Shown here piece by piece: positions 1 to 6,524 of a stretch of DNA of 21,483 nucleotides. The position numbers and the translations under genes are program-made. The notes below the pieces were generated by a model. That model was not told where the DNA came from and did not search any database. It worked only from the letters and a program-made list of their open reading frames with translations. Numbering within the stretch: position 1 is the first letter of the stretch; each line of letters begins with the position of its first letter. The stretch covers positions 1-21,483 of the forward strand of contig CAZQAG010000039.1 in the NCBI GenBank assembly GCA_964591295.1. The letters run 5' to 3'. Source of the stretch: VAXT01 sp964591295 (lineage in GTDB: Bacteria > Actinomycetota > Thermoleophilia > Gaiellales > Gaiellaceae).

Positions 1-694
1 GAAGCGTCGACATGACGAGGTGCCCCGTCTCGGCGGCCATCAACGCGGTTGCAACTGTCTGCGCGTCGCGCATCTCTCCGACGAGGATCACATCAGGGTC
101 TTGCCGGAGGGCCGCGCGCATCGCCGATGCGAAGCTCGGAGTGTCGGCGCCGAGTTCTCGCTGGCTGATCGACGCCTTGTCGTCGGAGTGCATGAACTCG
201 ATCGGGTCTTCGATCGTGACGATGTGCTGGCGGCGCGTCTTGTTGATGTGGCCGATGAGCGACGCAAGCGTCGTCGACTTCCCCGAGCCGGTCGCGCCCG
301 TGACGAGGATCAGGCCGCGGTGCTCGTCCCCGAGGCGGCGGACGCCCTCGGGCAGGCGCAGGTCCTCGAACCCGGGCACCTCGGTCGGGATGACGCGGAA
401 AGCGAACGAGGTCGTCCCGCGCTGTCTGAAGCCGTTGACCCGGAAGCGAGCGAGGTCGGGAGCCATGTACGAGGTGTCGAGCTCGCCCTTCTCGCGGAAG
501 CCCTCGAGCCGGTGCGGCGTCCTCGCCGTGATGTTCTGGAGAACCGTCTCGAGGTCGGCCTCGGTGAGCGGCTGCCAGCCCTTGAGCGCGCCGAGGTCGC
601 CGTCGCAGCGGATGACCGGCGGCAGGCCGAGCTTGAGGTGCACATCGGTTGCACCGCTGTCGACGACTGCTTTGAGGAGGCTGTTGAGGTCCAT
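1..694 (-). CDS. pilT: PilT-type twitching motility ATPase (5' part, runs off the window)
   Basis: A hexameric AAA+ ATPase that powers type IV pilus retraction at the inner face of the membrane. Translating the minus strand from the ATG at 694 gives MDLNSLLKAVVDSGATDVHL, the usual PilT N-terminal PAS-like start. It continues with Walker A GATGSGKST near residue 133, the Asp box (TIEDPIEF), Walker B (DPDVILVGEMRD) and the His box (GHLVMSTL) just before the edge. About 231 residues are visible of a family length near 350, so the C-terminal third lies outside. The reading frame has no stop in the window. No clear Shine-Dalgarno sequence is seen, but no other in-frame start exists. The gene lies 47 bp downstream of the flavoprotein gene on the same strand. 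PilT rather than PilB is favoured by the short N-terminus, but a PilT-like paralogue cannot be excluded. Confidence 0.93.
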   Translation of the reverse strand, partial: MDLNSLLKAVVDSGATDVHLKLGLPPVIRCDGDLGALKGWQPLTEADLETVLQNITARTPHRLEGFREKGELDTSYMAPDLARFRVNGFRQRGTTSFAFRVIPTEVPGFEDLRLPEGVRRLGDEHRGLILVTGATGSGKSTTLASLIGHINKTRRQHIVTIEDPIEFMHSDDKASISQRELGADTPSFASAMRAALRQDPDVILVGEMRDAQTVATALMAAETGHLVMSTL

Positions 695-741
695 GGCTGT
701 GGCTGGGCCACGCTGAGCATCGGCACGGCTCGCGACGGTCT

Positions 742-1923
742 TTAGGTTTGCGCGGTGCGGTATGCGCGCCCGGGATCGCCGGCGACGCGTGCGATCGCCT
801 CGATGACGCGAAGCGAGGTTCGGCGGGTCCCGCGCATCGCGCTCGGGCTGGGAACCTCGCCTCCGATCAGCGCCACGACTGCTTTCCACACGTAGGGAGA
901 GCGGACGACCGCGTAGGTCAGTCGCGGAAACCGGTCGAGCGCGACCTTGGCTCCCCAGGCCGCCGCGAGTTGGGAGGAGAGCGCCCGCCTGAGCTCCCGG
1001 TCGTAGCCGACAAGATCTTCCCGGTGCCCCGCGAGCAGGTCGAACGTCTCCCCCGCGGCGAGCTTTGCCGAGAGGAACGCCTCGTAGATCCCATCCCCGG
1101 TCAGCGGGTCGACGAGCCCGGCGGCGTCTCCGAGCAAGGCGAGGCGGCCCTTTGCGAGACGCGCGCGCGCGCGAAGAAGGGGCAGGCGGTAGCCGCGGAG
1201 CGCCTCGAGGCCGGACTCGGGAATCGAGTACTCGCGGCAGAAACGGGCGAGGTGCTCCCGCATCCGCGGCCCCTCGCGCTCCCACCCGCCGACGCCGACG
1301 TTGACGTGGTCGCCCTTCGGAAAGACCCAGCCGTAACCGCCGGGCACGTTCGCGAGCTCGAGGCAAACCCGGCCCTGGTAGCGCTCTCGGGAGACGACGC
1401 CGTAGGGGACGTTCGCCTCGAGCGCGACGCCGTAGTCGCGCCCGTCGTCCAGCCCGGCTTCGCGGGCGCCGACACCGTTCACTCCGTCTGCGCAAAGTAC
1501 CGCATTTGCAGCCACTTTGTCGCCATTCACGCACGCCTCGACGCCGTCGCGAGTCAGCTCGAGACCGGTCACCTTGACGCCGTCGCGGAAGTCGGCCCCG
1601 GCATTCGCCGCTTGCCCGGCGAGGAACGCGTCGAGCCGTATCCGCTGGGTCATGAGGGCGAGCGGCTCGGCCGCGCGCCGCTCGAAGCGCGAGCCGAAGT
1701 CGAGGCCGAACTCGATGAGGGTTGCCCGGTCCTCGACGACAGGGTCGACCGGGAACGGAAGGAGTCGTACCGCGCGCATCGTGAGGCCGCCACCGCACGG
1801 CTTGTCTCGCGGGAAGCGGGCCCGGTCGGCAAGGAGCACCGAGGCGCCCTCGCGCGCGAGCCGGTAGGCGGCCGTTGACCCAGCTGGGCCGGCGCCGACG
1901 ACCAGGACGTCGAACCGCTCCAC
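742..1923 (-). CDS. Geranylgeranyl reductase family FAD-dependent oxidoreductase
   Basis: A 393-aa flavoprotein of the geranylgeranyl reductase/digeranylgeranylglycerophospholipid reductase family, which saturates double bonds in isoprenoid chains. In actinobacteria the likely substrates are menaquinone or polyprenyl side chains, but the substrate cannot be read from sequence. Visible are the N-terminal FAD Rossmann motif VVGAGPAGSTAAYRLA (residues 8-23), the PCGGGLT segment (42-48), the family-typical PGGYGWVFPKGDHVNVGVG (194-212), and the FAD-binding LLGDAAGLVDPLTGDGIYEA (263-282). Length is normal. The start is GTG at 1923, with AGGATC just upstream. The gene is transcribed away from the tRNA-Tyr relic, whose copy begins only 23 bp from this start, so the duplication borders its promoter. 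PilT follows on the same strand. Confidence 0.9.
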   Translation of the reverse strand: MERFDVLVVGAGPAGSTAAYRLAREGASVLLADRARFPRDKPCGGGLTMRAVRLLPFPVDPVVEDRATLIEFGLDFGSRFERRAAEPLALMTQRIRLDAFLAGQAANAGADFRDGVKVTGLELTRDGVEACVNGDKVAANAVLCADGVNGVGAREAGLDDGRDYGVALEANVPYGVVSRERYQGRVCLELANVPGGYGWVFPKGDHVNVGVGGWEREGPRMREHLARFCREYSIPESGLEALRGYRLPLLRARARLAKGRLALLGDAAGLVDPLTGDGIYEAFLSAKLAAGETFDLLAGHREDLVGYDRELRRALSSQLAAAWGAKVALDRFPRLTYAVVRSPYVWKAVVALIGGEVPSPSAMRGTRRTSLRVIEAIARVAGDPGRAYRTAQT

Positions 1924-1945
1924 GACAAGGGATCCTAAGGCGCCG

Positions 1946-2000
1946 CCGCTAGAATGGCTCGCCCCTGGGGGAGTTCCCGAGTGGCCAAAGGGGACGGGCT
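1946..2000 (+). repeat. Copy 1 of a 55-bp perfect direct repeat (promoter region plus 5' part of tRNA-Tyr)
   Basis: Bases 1946-2000 are identical to 2075-2129, an offset of 129 bp. The unit begins at ccgctagaatggc and ends at gggacgggct, so it holds a TAGAAT -10-like hexamer (1950-1955) and the first 34 nt of tRNA-Tyr (1967-2000). Identity stops abruptly just before the anticodon. Between the copies lie two perfect hairpins, at 2005-2022 and 2032-2058. Confidence 0.9.
1967..2000 (+). pseudogene. Truncated tRNA-Tyr relic (5' half only)
   Basis: This stretch matches the acceptor 5' strand, D-arm and 5' anticodon stem of the intact tRNA-Tyr at 2096 base for base. It then departs into ctgaggcgtcgcttgcgacg, with no anticodon GTA, variable arm, T-arm or 3' acceptor strand. 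It cannot fold as a tRNA. The promoter-like sequence before it is kept, so a short transcript is possible. It would meet the 8-bp hairpin at 2005-2022 and the 11-bp hairpin at 2032-2058, neither of which has a U-tract. Confidence 0.8.
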
Positions 2001-2031
2001 CTGAGGCGTCGCTTGCGACGCCGACTTAAGA

Positions 2032-2058
2032 GGCCGTGGCGGGTTCGCCGCCACGGCC
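2032..2058 (+). other. Perfect 11-bp hairpin between the tRNA-Tyr relic and tRNA-Tyr
   Basis: GGCCGTGGCGG (2032-2042) pairs exactly with CCGCCACGGCC (2048-2058) around a GTTCG loop. A second perfect hairpin lies just upstream, with arms GGCGTCGC/GCGACGCC at 2005-2022 and a 2-nt loop. No T-run follows either one, so intrinsic termination is doubtful. They may be relics of the duplication or insertion that broke the first tRNA copy. Confidence 0.55.
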
Positions 2059-2074
2059 GACTGCTCGAGGTGCA

Positions 2075-2129
2075 CCGCTAGAATGGCTCGCCCCTGGGGG
2101 AGTTCCCGAGTGGCCAAAGGGGACGGGCT
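2075..2129 (+). repeat. Copy 2 of the 55-bp direct repeat, leading into intact tRNA-Tyr
   Basis: Identical to 1946-2000. This copy carries a TAGAAT -10-like box at 2079-2084, 11 nt before the tRNA, and continues into the complete tRNA-Tyr gene. No convincing -35 box is visible upstream of either copy. Confidence 0.9.
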
Positions 2130-2177
2130 GTAAACCCGTTGGCTCAGCCTTCAGAGGTTCGAATCCTCTCTCCCCCA
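2096..2177 (+). tRNA. tRNA-Tyr (anticodon GTA)
   Basis: The acceptor stem GGGGGAG (2096-2102) pairs with CTCCCCC (2170-2176), with discriminator A at 2177 and no encoded CCA. The anticodon stem ACGGG/CCCGT encloses loop CTGTAAA, giving anticodon GTA. A long class II variable arm follows, as expected of bacterial tRNA-Tyr, then a T-arm AGAGG-TTCGAAT-CCTCT. All stems pair perfectly. It is the only complete copy of the duplicated 5' part. Confidence 0.96.
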
Positions 2178-2302
2178 TCTCTCGCTTCCCTGACCGGCGG
2201 CGAGCTCCCGCCGGGCAGAGCCCGGCTCCGCCCGCCGCCTCGCGCCGCTGAGCGCCTTCCAGCCGGCGGGCCGTGTATCGCGACACTGTCCCACCGGCCT
2301 AC

Positions 2303-2375
2303 AGGCACTCAGCGACACGTCAGGAAACCGAGAGGGAGGGGACACGTAATCAAGACCTACCCCTCCCCTGTGCCT
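2303..2375 (+). ncRNA. Possible structured RNA between tRNA-Tyr and the terminator
   Basis: The roughly 200 nt after tRNA-Tyr hold no gene. Within them AGGCAC (2303-2308) can pair with GTGCCT (2370-2375). This encloses GGGAGGGG (2334-2341) paired with CCCCTCCC (2360-2367), and the whole ends 5 nt before a terminator hairpin. Nested helices followed by a terminator suggest a small RNA or a tRNA 3' trailer. I do not match it to a known riboswitch or ncRNA class, and G/C-rich pairing can arise by chance. Confidence 0.25.
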
Positions 2376-2380
2376 AAAGA

Positions 2381-2408
2381 GAGAGGGGCGCCTTTCGGCG
2401 CCCCTCTC
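2381..2408. terminator. Bidirectional hairpin terminator between tRNA-Tyr and the kelch protease
   Basis: GAGAGGGGCGCC (2381-2392) pairs perfectly with GGCGCCCCTCTC (2397-2408) over a TTTC loop. On the plus strand it is followed by GTTTCATCTAT; on the minus strand by TCTTTAG. It sits 26 bp beyond the stop of the convergent protease gene at 2435 and can end both transcripts. A similar stem with the same GAGGGGCGCC core follows the second protease gene. Confidence 0.8.
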
Positions 2409-2434
2409 GTTTCATCTATCTGGTCGTGTGTTGG

Positions 2435-5293
2435 TTAGCGCCGGCCGACTACCAGCTTGACCGGGAAGCCGCGGCGCTTGACCGCGCCTGCCCTCGGGTT
2501 CTGGCCGATCACGCGGCCGACCCGCCTGGAGCGAGCGCGGCGGACGCGGCCCACGGAGCACCTCGCCCTGCGGATCCGGATCTTGGCCACACGGAGCTTC
2601 AGCCCGATCACCCTCGGCACGCGGCAGCGCACCGGTGGTGGCGGTGGCGGAGGTGGCGGAGGTGGCGGAGGCGGCGGAGGCGGAGGTGGTGGCGGTGGTG
2701 GCGGAACCGGAGGTGGTGGTGGCGGAACTGGTGGCGGTGGTGGCGGTGGTGGCGGAACCGGAGGCGGTGGTGGTGGTGGCGGAGGTGGAGGTGGCGGCGG
2801 CGGAGGTGGCGGCGGCGGAGGTGGCGGCGGCGGAGGTGGCCCACCAACTGCCAGTGTTTCCGTGCTTGCGAGCGAGGTCGAGGCCTCCTGGCGGCCACCG
2901 GCGGCCACGATCGTGTTTCCGACCAGCGAAGCCGCTGTGAACGAACGTCTGTCGTTGAGAGCGGGAGCGCTCGTCCAGGCGTTCGAGGTCGGATTGAAGG
3001 TCACGACGTCCGTCGTCGCCTCCGGGTTCAGGTACGACTCGGGGCGGAACGGATCGCCTCCTCCGATCGACCAGAGCATGTCTTGCGCAATCACGCTACC
3101 GGCGACGTTCTTCGCCAGCGGCATGTCCGCCCTCTGCGTCCACGTGTTGGCCGCGATGTCGTAGTCCCACGTGAGCGCGAGGATCTCATCAGGATTCGTG
3201 CGGCCACCGGCCATGATCAGGTGGCCGTTGATGATCCCCGATGCGGTCCCGCCCTGGACCGCCGGGCTCGGCGCCTTGTCAGTGAACGTACCCGCGACCG
3301 GGTCGAACTCCCACGTCTGGCCCGAGACGCTGTCGATGAAGGCCGTCTCATAGCCCCCGTTCAGGTAGATCTTGCCGTTGGCGGGGTTGTAGCCGTAAGC
3401 CATCTGGCTGCGCGGGGCCGGCATCGGCGGGCCCGTCGACCAGCTGTTGGTCGCGATGTCGTAGACCTGAGTGAGGTTGAAGACCAGCTGCAGGTCGCGG
3501 TCCGAGCCCCCGAAGACGTAGATCTTGTTCGTCGTCGGGTAGTAGGCGGCCGAGCTCACGATCGTTCTCTGTGGGATCGGCGCCAGCCCGGTCCACGTAT
3601 TCGCAACGGGGTCGTAGCGGTAGACGGTGTCCACGGTCTGGGCGGTGGTGAACGAGTAACCGCCGAAGACGTAGGCGTAGGTGCCGTCAGAAGCACTCGC
3701 TGCGCCAAAGAGATCCTGTGGCAGCGGCGCGACGGTCTGCCAGGACCCTGGCGGAGGCGGAGGTGGCGGAGGCGGAGGCGGTGGCGGCGGAGGTGGCGGT
3801 GGTGGTGGGCCGCCGCCGCTCTGAGCGGCGAGCGCGTCGACCAGGCCCCAGCCGAAGTGGTTGTTAGGCCGCTGGGTGATGCCGCCGCATTGCGTTCCGT
3901 TGCTCGCCGAGACGGCCGGGTTGGCCGTGCTCGACAGGCGTTGCTTGGTGGCCGCGATATCCCTGACGAGCGCAGGAGTCCCCGACCAAAGCAGGGCGAC
4001 GACGCCGACGACGTGCGGGCCGGCCATCGAGGTGCCGCTCGAGTTCCCGTACGAGCTGTCGCTCGTCCGGGTCGAAGAGCGCGTGTTCGTACCCGGCGCG
4101 ACGATGTCGGGCTTGATGCGGCCGGAGCCGTCAATCGTGACCGGGCCGCGGCTGCTGAAGCTGACGACGCTCATCGTGCCGGTGGTGAGCGCGCCGGTCG
4201 AGTACGACGCCGCGTAGATCGCCGGAGGATCGTTCACCGTGCTGCAATTCGGCCCCGCGTTGCCCGCGGAGGCTTCGACGAAGATGCCGGAAGCCTGGGT
4301 GTTCTCGATCACCTGGCGGAGTGTTTCTGCTGCGCAGCCCTCGCTCGGAGGACAGCCCCAGCTGTTGTTCATCACGTGCGGCCGAAGCGTCGGGTCGGCG
4401 TTCCCGCCGCTCAAGTCTGTCGGCGCCATGAAGAACTCGAAGCACTCGGTGTACGTCGCCGGTGTCCCGTTCCCCTGGTCCATGTTGCGACAGCCGATCC
4501 ACGTGGCGCCCGGAGCGACACCGATCTGGTTCGCGCCACCGTCGAACCCGGACGTGGTGCCGGTCGTGTGCGTTCCGTGGCCGTTGTCGTCGCATGGAGC
4601 CTGCGTGTTCGCCCCGCACGACCCGCCGCCTGTGTGGATGGCGTCCCACCAGTTGTAGTTGTGGTTGGCGGTCGTGCCGTCCCAGCCGCGGTAATGCGGC
4701 TTGAGCGCGTTATGGGTCCACCGGATGCCGGTGTCCTGGTTCGCGATCACGATGCCTTGTCCGGTGTAGCCAAGGGCCCACACGGGGGGCGCCTGTACCT
4801 GGTTCACGCCGGGCTCGACAACGCCTGGCGCGCCGGGTGCCTTCGTTGAGGCGGGGGCATCGACAGTCTCGAGCCAGTTGGACTTCGCGTTCGACTCGAT
4901 CATCTTCACGTCCGAGCGCGCGGCGAGATCCTCGACGAGCGAGCGGTCGCCCTTCGCAAAGATCACGTTCGCGACCCAGCGCGATGTGTAGGAAACGCCG
5001 CGCGCGGCGAGCATGGCCTTGATCGGCGCCTGCGTGCGAGCAGCGTGGTTCTTGAGAGTCCTGTAGACGTAGATGCCGCGGGCATCCTGGTTCTTCATGC
5101 CGTAGGCAGCGCTCAGATCGGCCTGGTCCCTCAGACTGATGACGAACGAAGCCTGCTTCCCGTTCGCGGTGTCTCGCAGGACCTTGCCTTGAATCTTCGA
5201 TTCGTTGCTGCTGACCGCGGTTCCCCCGTAGAGCACGGCGAAAGCGGCCACTGAGACCGCAAGCGCGGCCGAAAGCTTGATTCCCCTACTCAC
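2435..5293 (-). CDS. Secreted S8 (subtilisin) protease with kelch propeller and PASTA-like tail
   Basis: A 952-aa exported serine protease resembling the bacillopeptidase F-like S8A group. Order: signal peptide (about 1-28), I9-type inhibitory propeptide (about 48-135), S8 catalytic domain (about 175-490) with Asp187 (DTG), His239 (HGTHTTGT), oxyanion Asn345 (SAGNAGP) and Ser422 (GTSMAGP). These are followed by a pure 20-proline linker, five or six kelch-like repeats (FGGY, VFGGSD, LNGGY, MAGGR, IGGGD), a 68-codon Pro(Val) tract, and a basic PASTA-like domain (888-952) with two Cys. I chose the GTG at 5293, not the upstream ATG at 5371. It has GGGGAGGA four bases upstream and gives the same N-terminus as the paralogue at 8351. 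The catalytic set is complete, so it is probably active. The kelch part may bind a ligand or partner, and the PASTA tail may hold it to peptidoglycan; both are inferences. Confidence 0.9.
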   Translation of the reverse strand: MSRGIKLSAALAVSVAAFAVLYGGTAVSSNESKIQGKVLRDTANGKQASFVISLRDQADLSAAYGMKNQDARGIYVYRTLKNHAARTQAPIKAMLAARGVSYTSRWVANVIFAKGDRSLVEDLAARSDVKMIESNAKSNWLETVDAPASTKAPGAPGVVEPGVNQVQAPPVWALGYTGQGIVIANQDTGIRWTHNALKPHYRGWDGTTANHNYNWWDAIHTGGGSCGANTQAPCDDNGHGTHTTGTTSGFDGGANQIGVAPGATWIGCRNMDQGNGTPATYTECFEFFMAPTDLSGGNADPTLRPHVMNNSWGCPPSEGCAAETLRQVIENTQASGIFVEASAGNAGPNCSTVNDPPAIYAASYSTGALTTGTMSVVSFSSRGPVTIDGSGRIKPDIVAPGTNTRSSTRTSDSSYGNSSGTSMAGPHVVGVVALLWSGTPALVRDIAATKQRLSSTANPAVSASNGTQCGGITQRPNNHFGWGLVDALAAQSGGGPPPPPPPPPPPPPPPPPPPPGSWQTVAPLPQDLFGAASASDGTYAYVFGGYSFTTAQTVDTVYRYDPVANTWTGLAPIPQRTIVSSAAYYPTTNKIYVFGGSDRDLQLVFNLTQVYDIATNSWSTGPPMPAPRSQMAYGYNPANGKIYLNGGYETAFIDSVSGQTWEFDPVAGTFTDKAPSPAVQGGTASGIINGHLIMAGGRTNPDEILALTWDYDIAANTWTQRADMPLAKNVAGSVIAQDMLWSIGGGDPFRPESYLNPEATTDVVTFNPTSNAWTSAPALNDRRSFTAASLVGNTIVAAGGRQEASTSLASTETLAVGGPPPPPPPPPPPPPPPPPPPPPPPPPPPVPPPPPPPPPVPPPPPPVPPPPPPPPPPPPPPPPPPPPPPPPVRCRVPRVIGLKLRVAKIRIRRARCSVGRVRRARSRRVGRVIGQNPRAGAVKRRGFPVKLVVGRR
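2633..2836 (-). repeat. Low-complexity proline-codon tract (kelch to PASTA linker)
   Basis: This is a 204-bp run of CCN codons on the minus strand (68 codons, a few encoding Val) linking the kelch and PASTA-like parts. On the plus strand it reads as GGN and creates false glycine-rich frames. Such tracts are prone to length change by slippage and to assembly error. Confidence 0.85.
3749..3808 (-). repeat. Low-complexity proline-codon tract (S8 to kelch linker)
   Basis: Twenty consecutive proline codons join the S8 domain to the kelch region. Together with the 2633-2836 tract they bracket the kelch module. The paralogue has one such tract and no kelch, as expected if the kelch block was inserted into or lost from a single proline linker. 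Confidence 0.85.
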
Positions 5294-5319
5294 CTGGTCC
5301 TCCCCTCGATGACAATCCA

Positions 5320-5354
5320 TCGGAACTCTCGCACACTTTTTCCTGAATACAAAG
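5320..5354 (-). promoter_or_regulatory. Upstream leader shared by both S8 protease genes
   Basis: On the minus strand this reads CTTTGTATTCAGGAAAAAGT (5354-5335) followed by GAGAGTTCCGA (5330-5320). The second protease has CTTCGTATCGGGGGAAAAGT (8408-8389) and an identical GAGAGTTCCGA (8376-8366) at a similar distance from its start. The 20-mers agree at about 16 of 20 positions. A TTGAGG 16 bp upstream of TATTCA could be a -35/-10 pair for this gene. No -35 is evident at the second one. Confidence 0.45.
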
Positions 5355-5396
5355 CACACGAGTGGCCTCAACCGCTCGCCTACAATGACCCGAAGC

Positions 5397-5469
5397 GCCC
5401 TCTTAGCTCAGTTGGTAGAGCACCTCCATGGTAAGGAGGGGGTCTCCGGTTCGAGTCCGGAAGAGGGCT
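5397..5469 (+). tRNA. tRNA-Thr (anticodon GGT)
   Basis: GCCCTCT (5397-5403) pairs with AGAGGGC (5462-5468), with discriminator T and no encoded CCA. The D-arm is AGCTCAGTTGGTAGAGC. The anticodon stem CCTCC/GGAGG holds loop ATGGTAA (anticodon GGT), and the T-arm TCCGG-TTCGAGT-CCGGA is intact. A TACAAT -10-like box lies at 5381-5386. The gene is divergent from the kelch protease gene. Confidence 0.96.
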
Positions 5470-5518
5470 TCTTGGAAGGCGCTGCAGTCAGATGGCGCGC
5501 CGTTTCCCTGACAGCTTG

Positions 5519-5550
5519 CCCTCGTCCCCTTGCGGCTCGAAGGATGAGGG
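5519..5550. other. Hairpin in the gap between tRNA-Thr and the unrecognised gene
   Basis: CCCTCGTCC (5519-5527) can pair with GGATGAGGG (5542-5550), with one G-T wobble and a 14-nt loop. It lies between the converging tRNA-Thr and the gene ending at 5581. It could weakly end either transcript, but no T-run follows on either strand. Nothing else is seen between 5470 and 5580. Confidence 0.3.
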
Positions 5551-5580
5551 TGGTCTGATTCTCAGCCACTGACGCCACGA

Positions 5581-6462
5581 CTAACGCTTCGTCAGCCGGC
5601 GTCTTGCCCGCCAGACCGCGAGGCGCTCGAGAAGACGCTCCGTTCGAGAGGGCCGCTCCGCAGCGAAATGCCGCGCGATGGCGCGGCGGTAAGGCTCCCT
5701 GACCCGATGGGCATAGGCGGCAAAGCCCTCGTCACGCATTGGCTTCCAGTCCTCCCGATACGGAGCGGCGATGTGCTTGCCGGAGACTTTCTGAGCCGCG
5801 CTGAGGAACGCCAGGCCGACTCCGGACGAGACTTCGAGCAGCGAGCGGTCTTCCTCCGCGGCCGTCCGGCGGAGCCCGGCATAGAGCGCCGCCAACTCGT
5901 CTCCTGACGGTAGAGAGTCAGCGTGAGAGCGGAGCTCCGCCAGTGAGGCACGCAGGCCCTCGAGCTCGAGCGGCGGAATGTCGATCAGCCGGGCGGTGCC
6001 GCCAGAGGTGTCCTCGAGGACGCCGAGAAGCTCATCGATCGATCGCGCATCCACGTCCTCCGCGATCACGGCGGCAGCCTTGAGCTCTTGCGTCAGGGCG
6101 GTCAGGTACACGCGCGATCCTCGCGTCAAGTCCGAGGCCGCTGCGAGCAGCCAGAGCGGAGAAAAGCCGAATGCAGCGATCGAGCCGAGCTCGACGAGGT
6201 TGCCGGCGCCCTTCCGCTTGGCGATCTCGAGCGCCCCGGCCGCCTCCGGCTCCTTGGTCGGCGAGCCCTCCACGCCGCCGACGAGCTCGATCATCACACG
6301 TAGGAGGTTCTTGGCCGTCGCCTCGTACAGACGTGAGCGGCGCACGAATCGAGGCAGGGTGAGCTCGAAGGTCTCGTGCAGCGCGCCGCCAAGCCCTGCC
6401 GCGCCCGCGCGGACCGTTCGCTCTGGCAGCGAGGCGAAGAAACGCCATCGTTTACGGACCAT
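5581..6462 (-). CDS. Unrecognised conserved-looking protein, 293 aa
   Basis: I do not recognise a family. The protein is Ala/Leu/Arg/Glu-rich and mostly helical in character. It has no signal peptide; the start MVRKRWRFFASLPERTV is basic and amphipathic. One moderately hydrophobic stretch (about residues 88-112, ending in PLWLLAAASDL) could be a buried helix or membrane-associated segment. The C-terminus is very basic (ERLAVWRARRRLTKR). The start ATG at 6462 has GTGAGG just upstream. The gene begins only 14 bp after the hairpin that follows the second protease, so read-through expression is possible. Codon use matches its neighbours and there is no sign of recent transfer. It lies between the two protease paralogues but has no visible link to proteolysis. 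Confidence 0.7.
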   Translation of the reverse strand: MVRKRWRFFASLPERTVRAGAAGLGGALHETFELTLPRFVRRSRLYEATAKNLLRVMIELVGGVEGSPTKEPEAAGALEIAKRKGAGNLVELGSIAAFGFSPLWLLAAASDLTRGSRVYLTALTQELKAAAVIAEDVDARSIDELLGVLEDTSGGTARLIDIPPLELEGLRASLAELRSHADSLPSGDELAALYAGLRRTAAEEDRSLLEVSSGVGLAFLSAAQKVSGKHIAAPYREDWKPMRDEGFAAYAHRVREPYRRAIARHFAAERPSRTERLLERLAVWRARRRLTKR

Positions 6463-6475
6463 CGCCTCACTCTAC

Positions 6476-6504
6476 GAAGAGGGGCGCCGCCGGCGCCCCT
6501 CTTC
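6476..6504. terminator. Hairpin after the second S8 protease gene
   Basis: GAAGAGGGGCGCC and GGCGCCCCTCTTC form a 13-bp perfect stem with a 3-nt loop, 20 bp beyond the protease stop. It shares its GAGGGGCGCC core with the terminator at 2381-2408. No clear U-run follows on either strand, and on the minus strand the next gene starts 14 bp later. It may be a leaky terminator or attenuator for 5581-6462. Confidence 0.6.
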
Positions 6505-6524
6505 CGTTCGCTAATCGTGTTCGG

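Noticed and set aside
748..1878. 376-aa plus-strand open frame
   Set aside because: Antisense of the flavoprotein, caused by GC-rich codon bias; no domain seen.
1967..2058. A complete second tRNA (Leu- or Ser-like) after the shared 5' half
   Set aside because: No 3' acceptor strand pairs with GGGGGAG before 2058, and the GGGTTCG there sits in an 11-bp hairpin rather than a T-arm.
2633..2836. Possible CRISPR-like or tandem repeat array
   Set aside because: It is a codon-level low-complexity proline tract with no regular spacers or fixed repeat unit.
2457..3164. Glycine-rich plus-strand frame resembling PGRS or glycine-rich wall proteins
   Set aside because: The poly-Gly run is the reverse complement of the proline tract. 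The minus strand holds a complete S8-kelch-PASTA protein.
2426..4849. 807-aa plus-strand open frame opposite the kelch protease, with Trp/Arg-rich repeats
   Set aside because: It mirrors the protease gene on the other strand; its repeats come from proline codons and it has no recognisable domain.
5294..5371. Longer N-terminus for the kelch protease from the ATG at 5371
   Set aside because: The extension is absent in the paralogue, overlaps the conserved leader and would put a charged stretch before the signal peptide. GTG at 5293 has a strong ribosome site.
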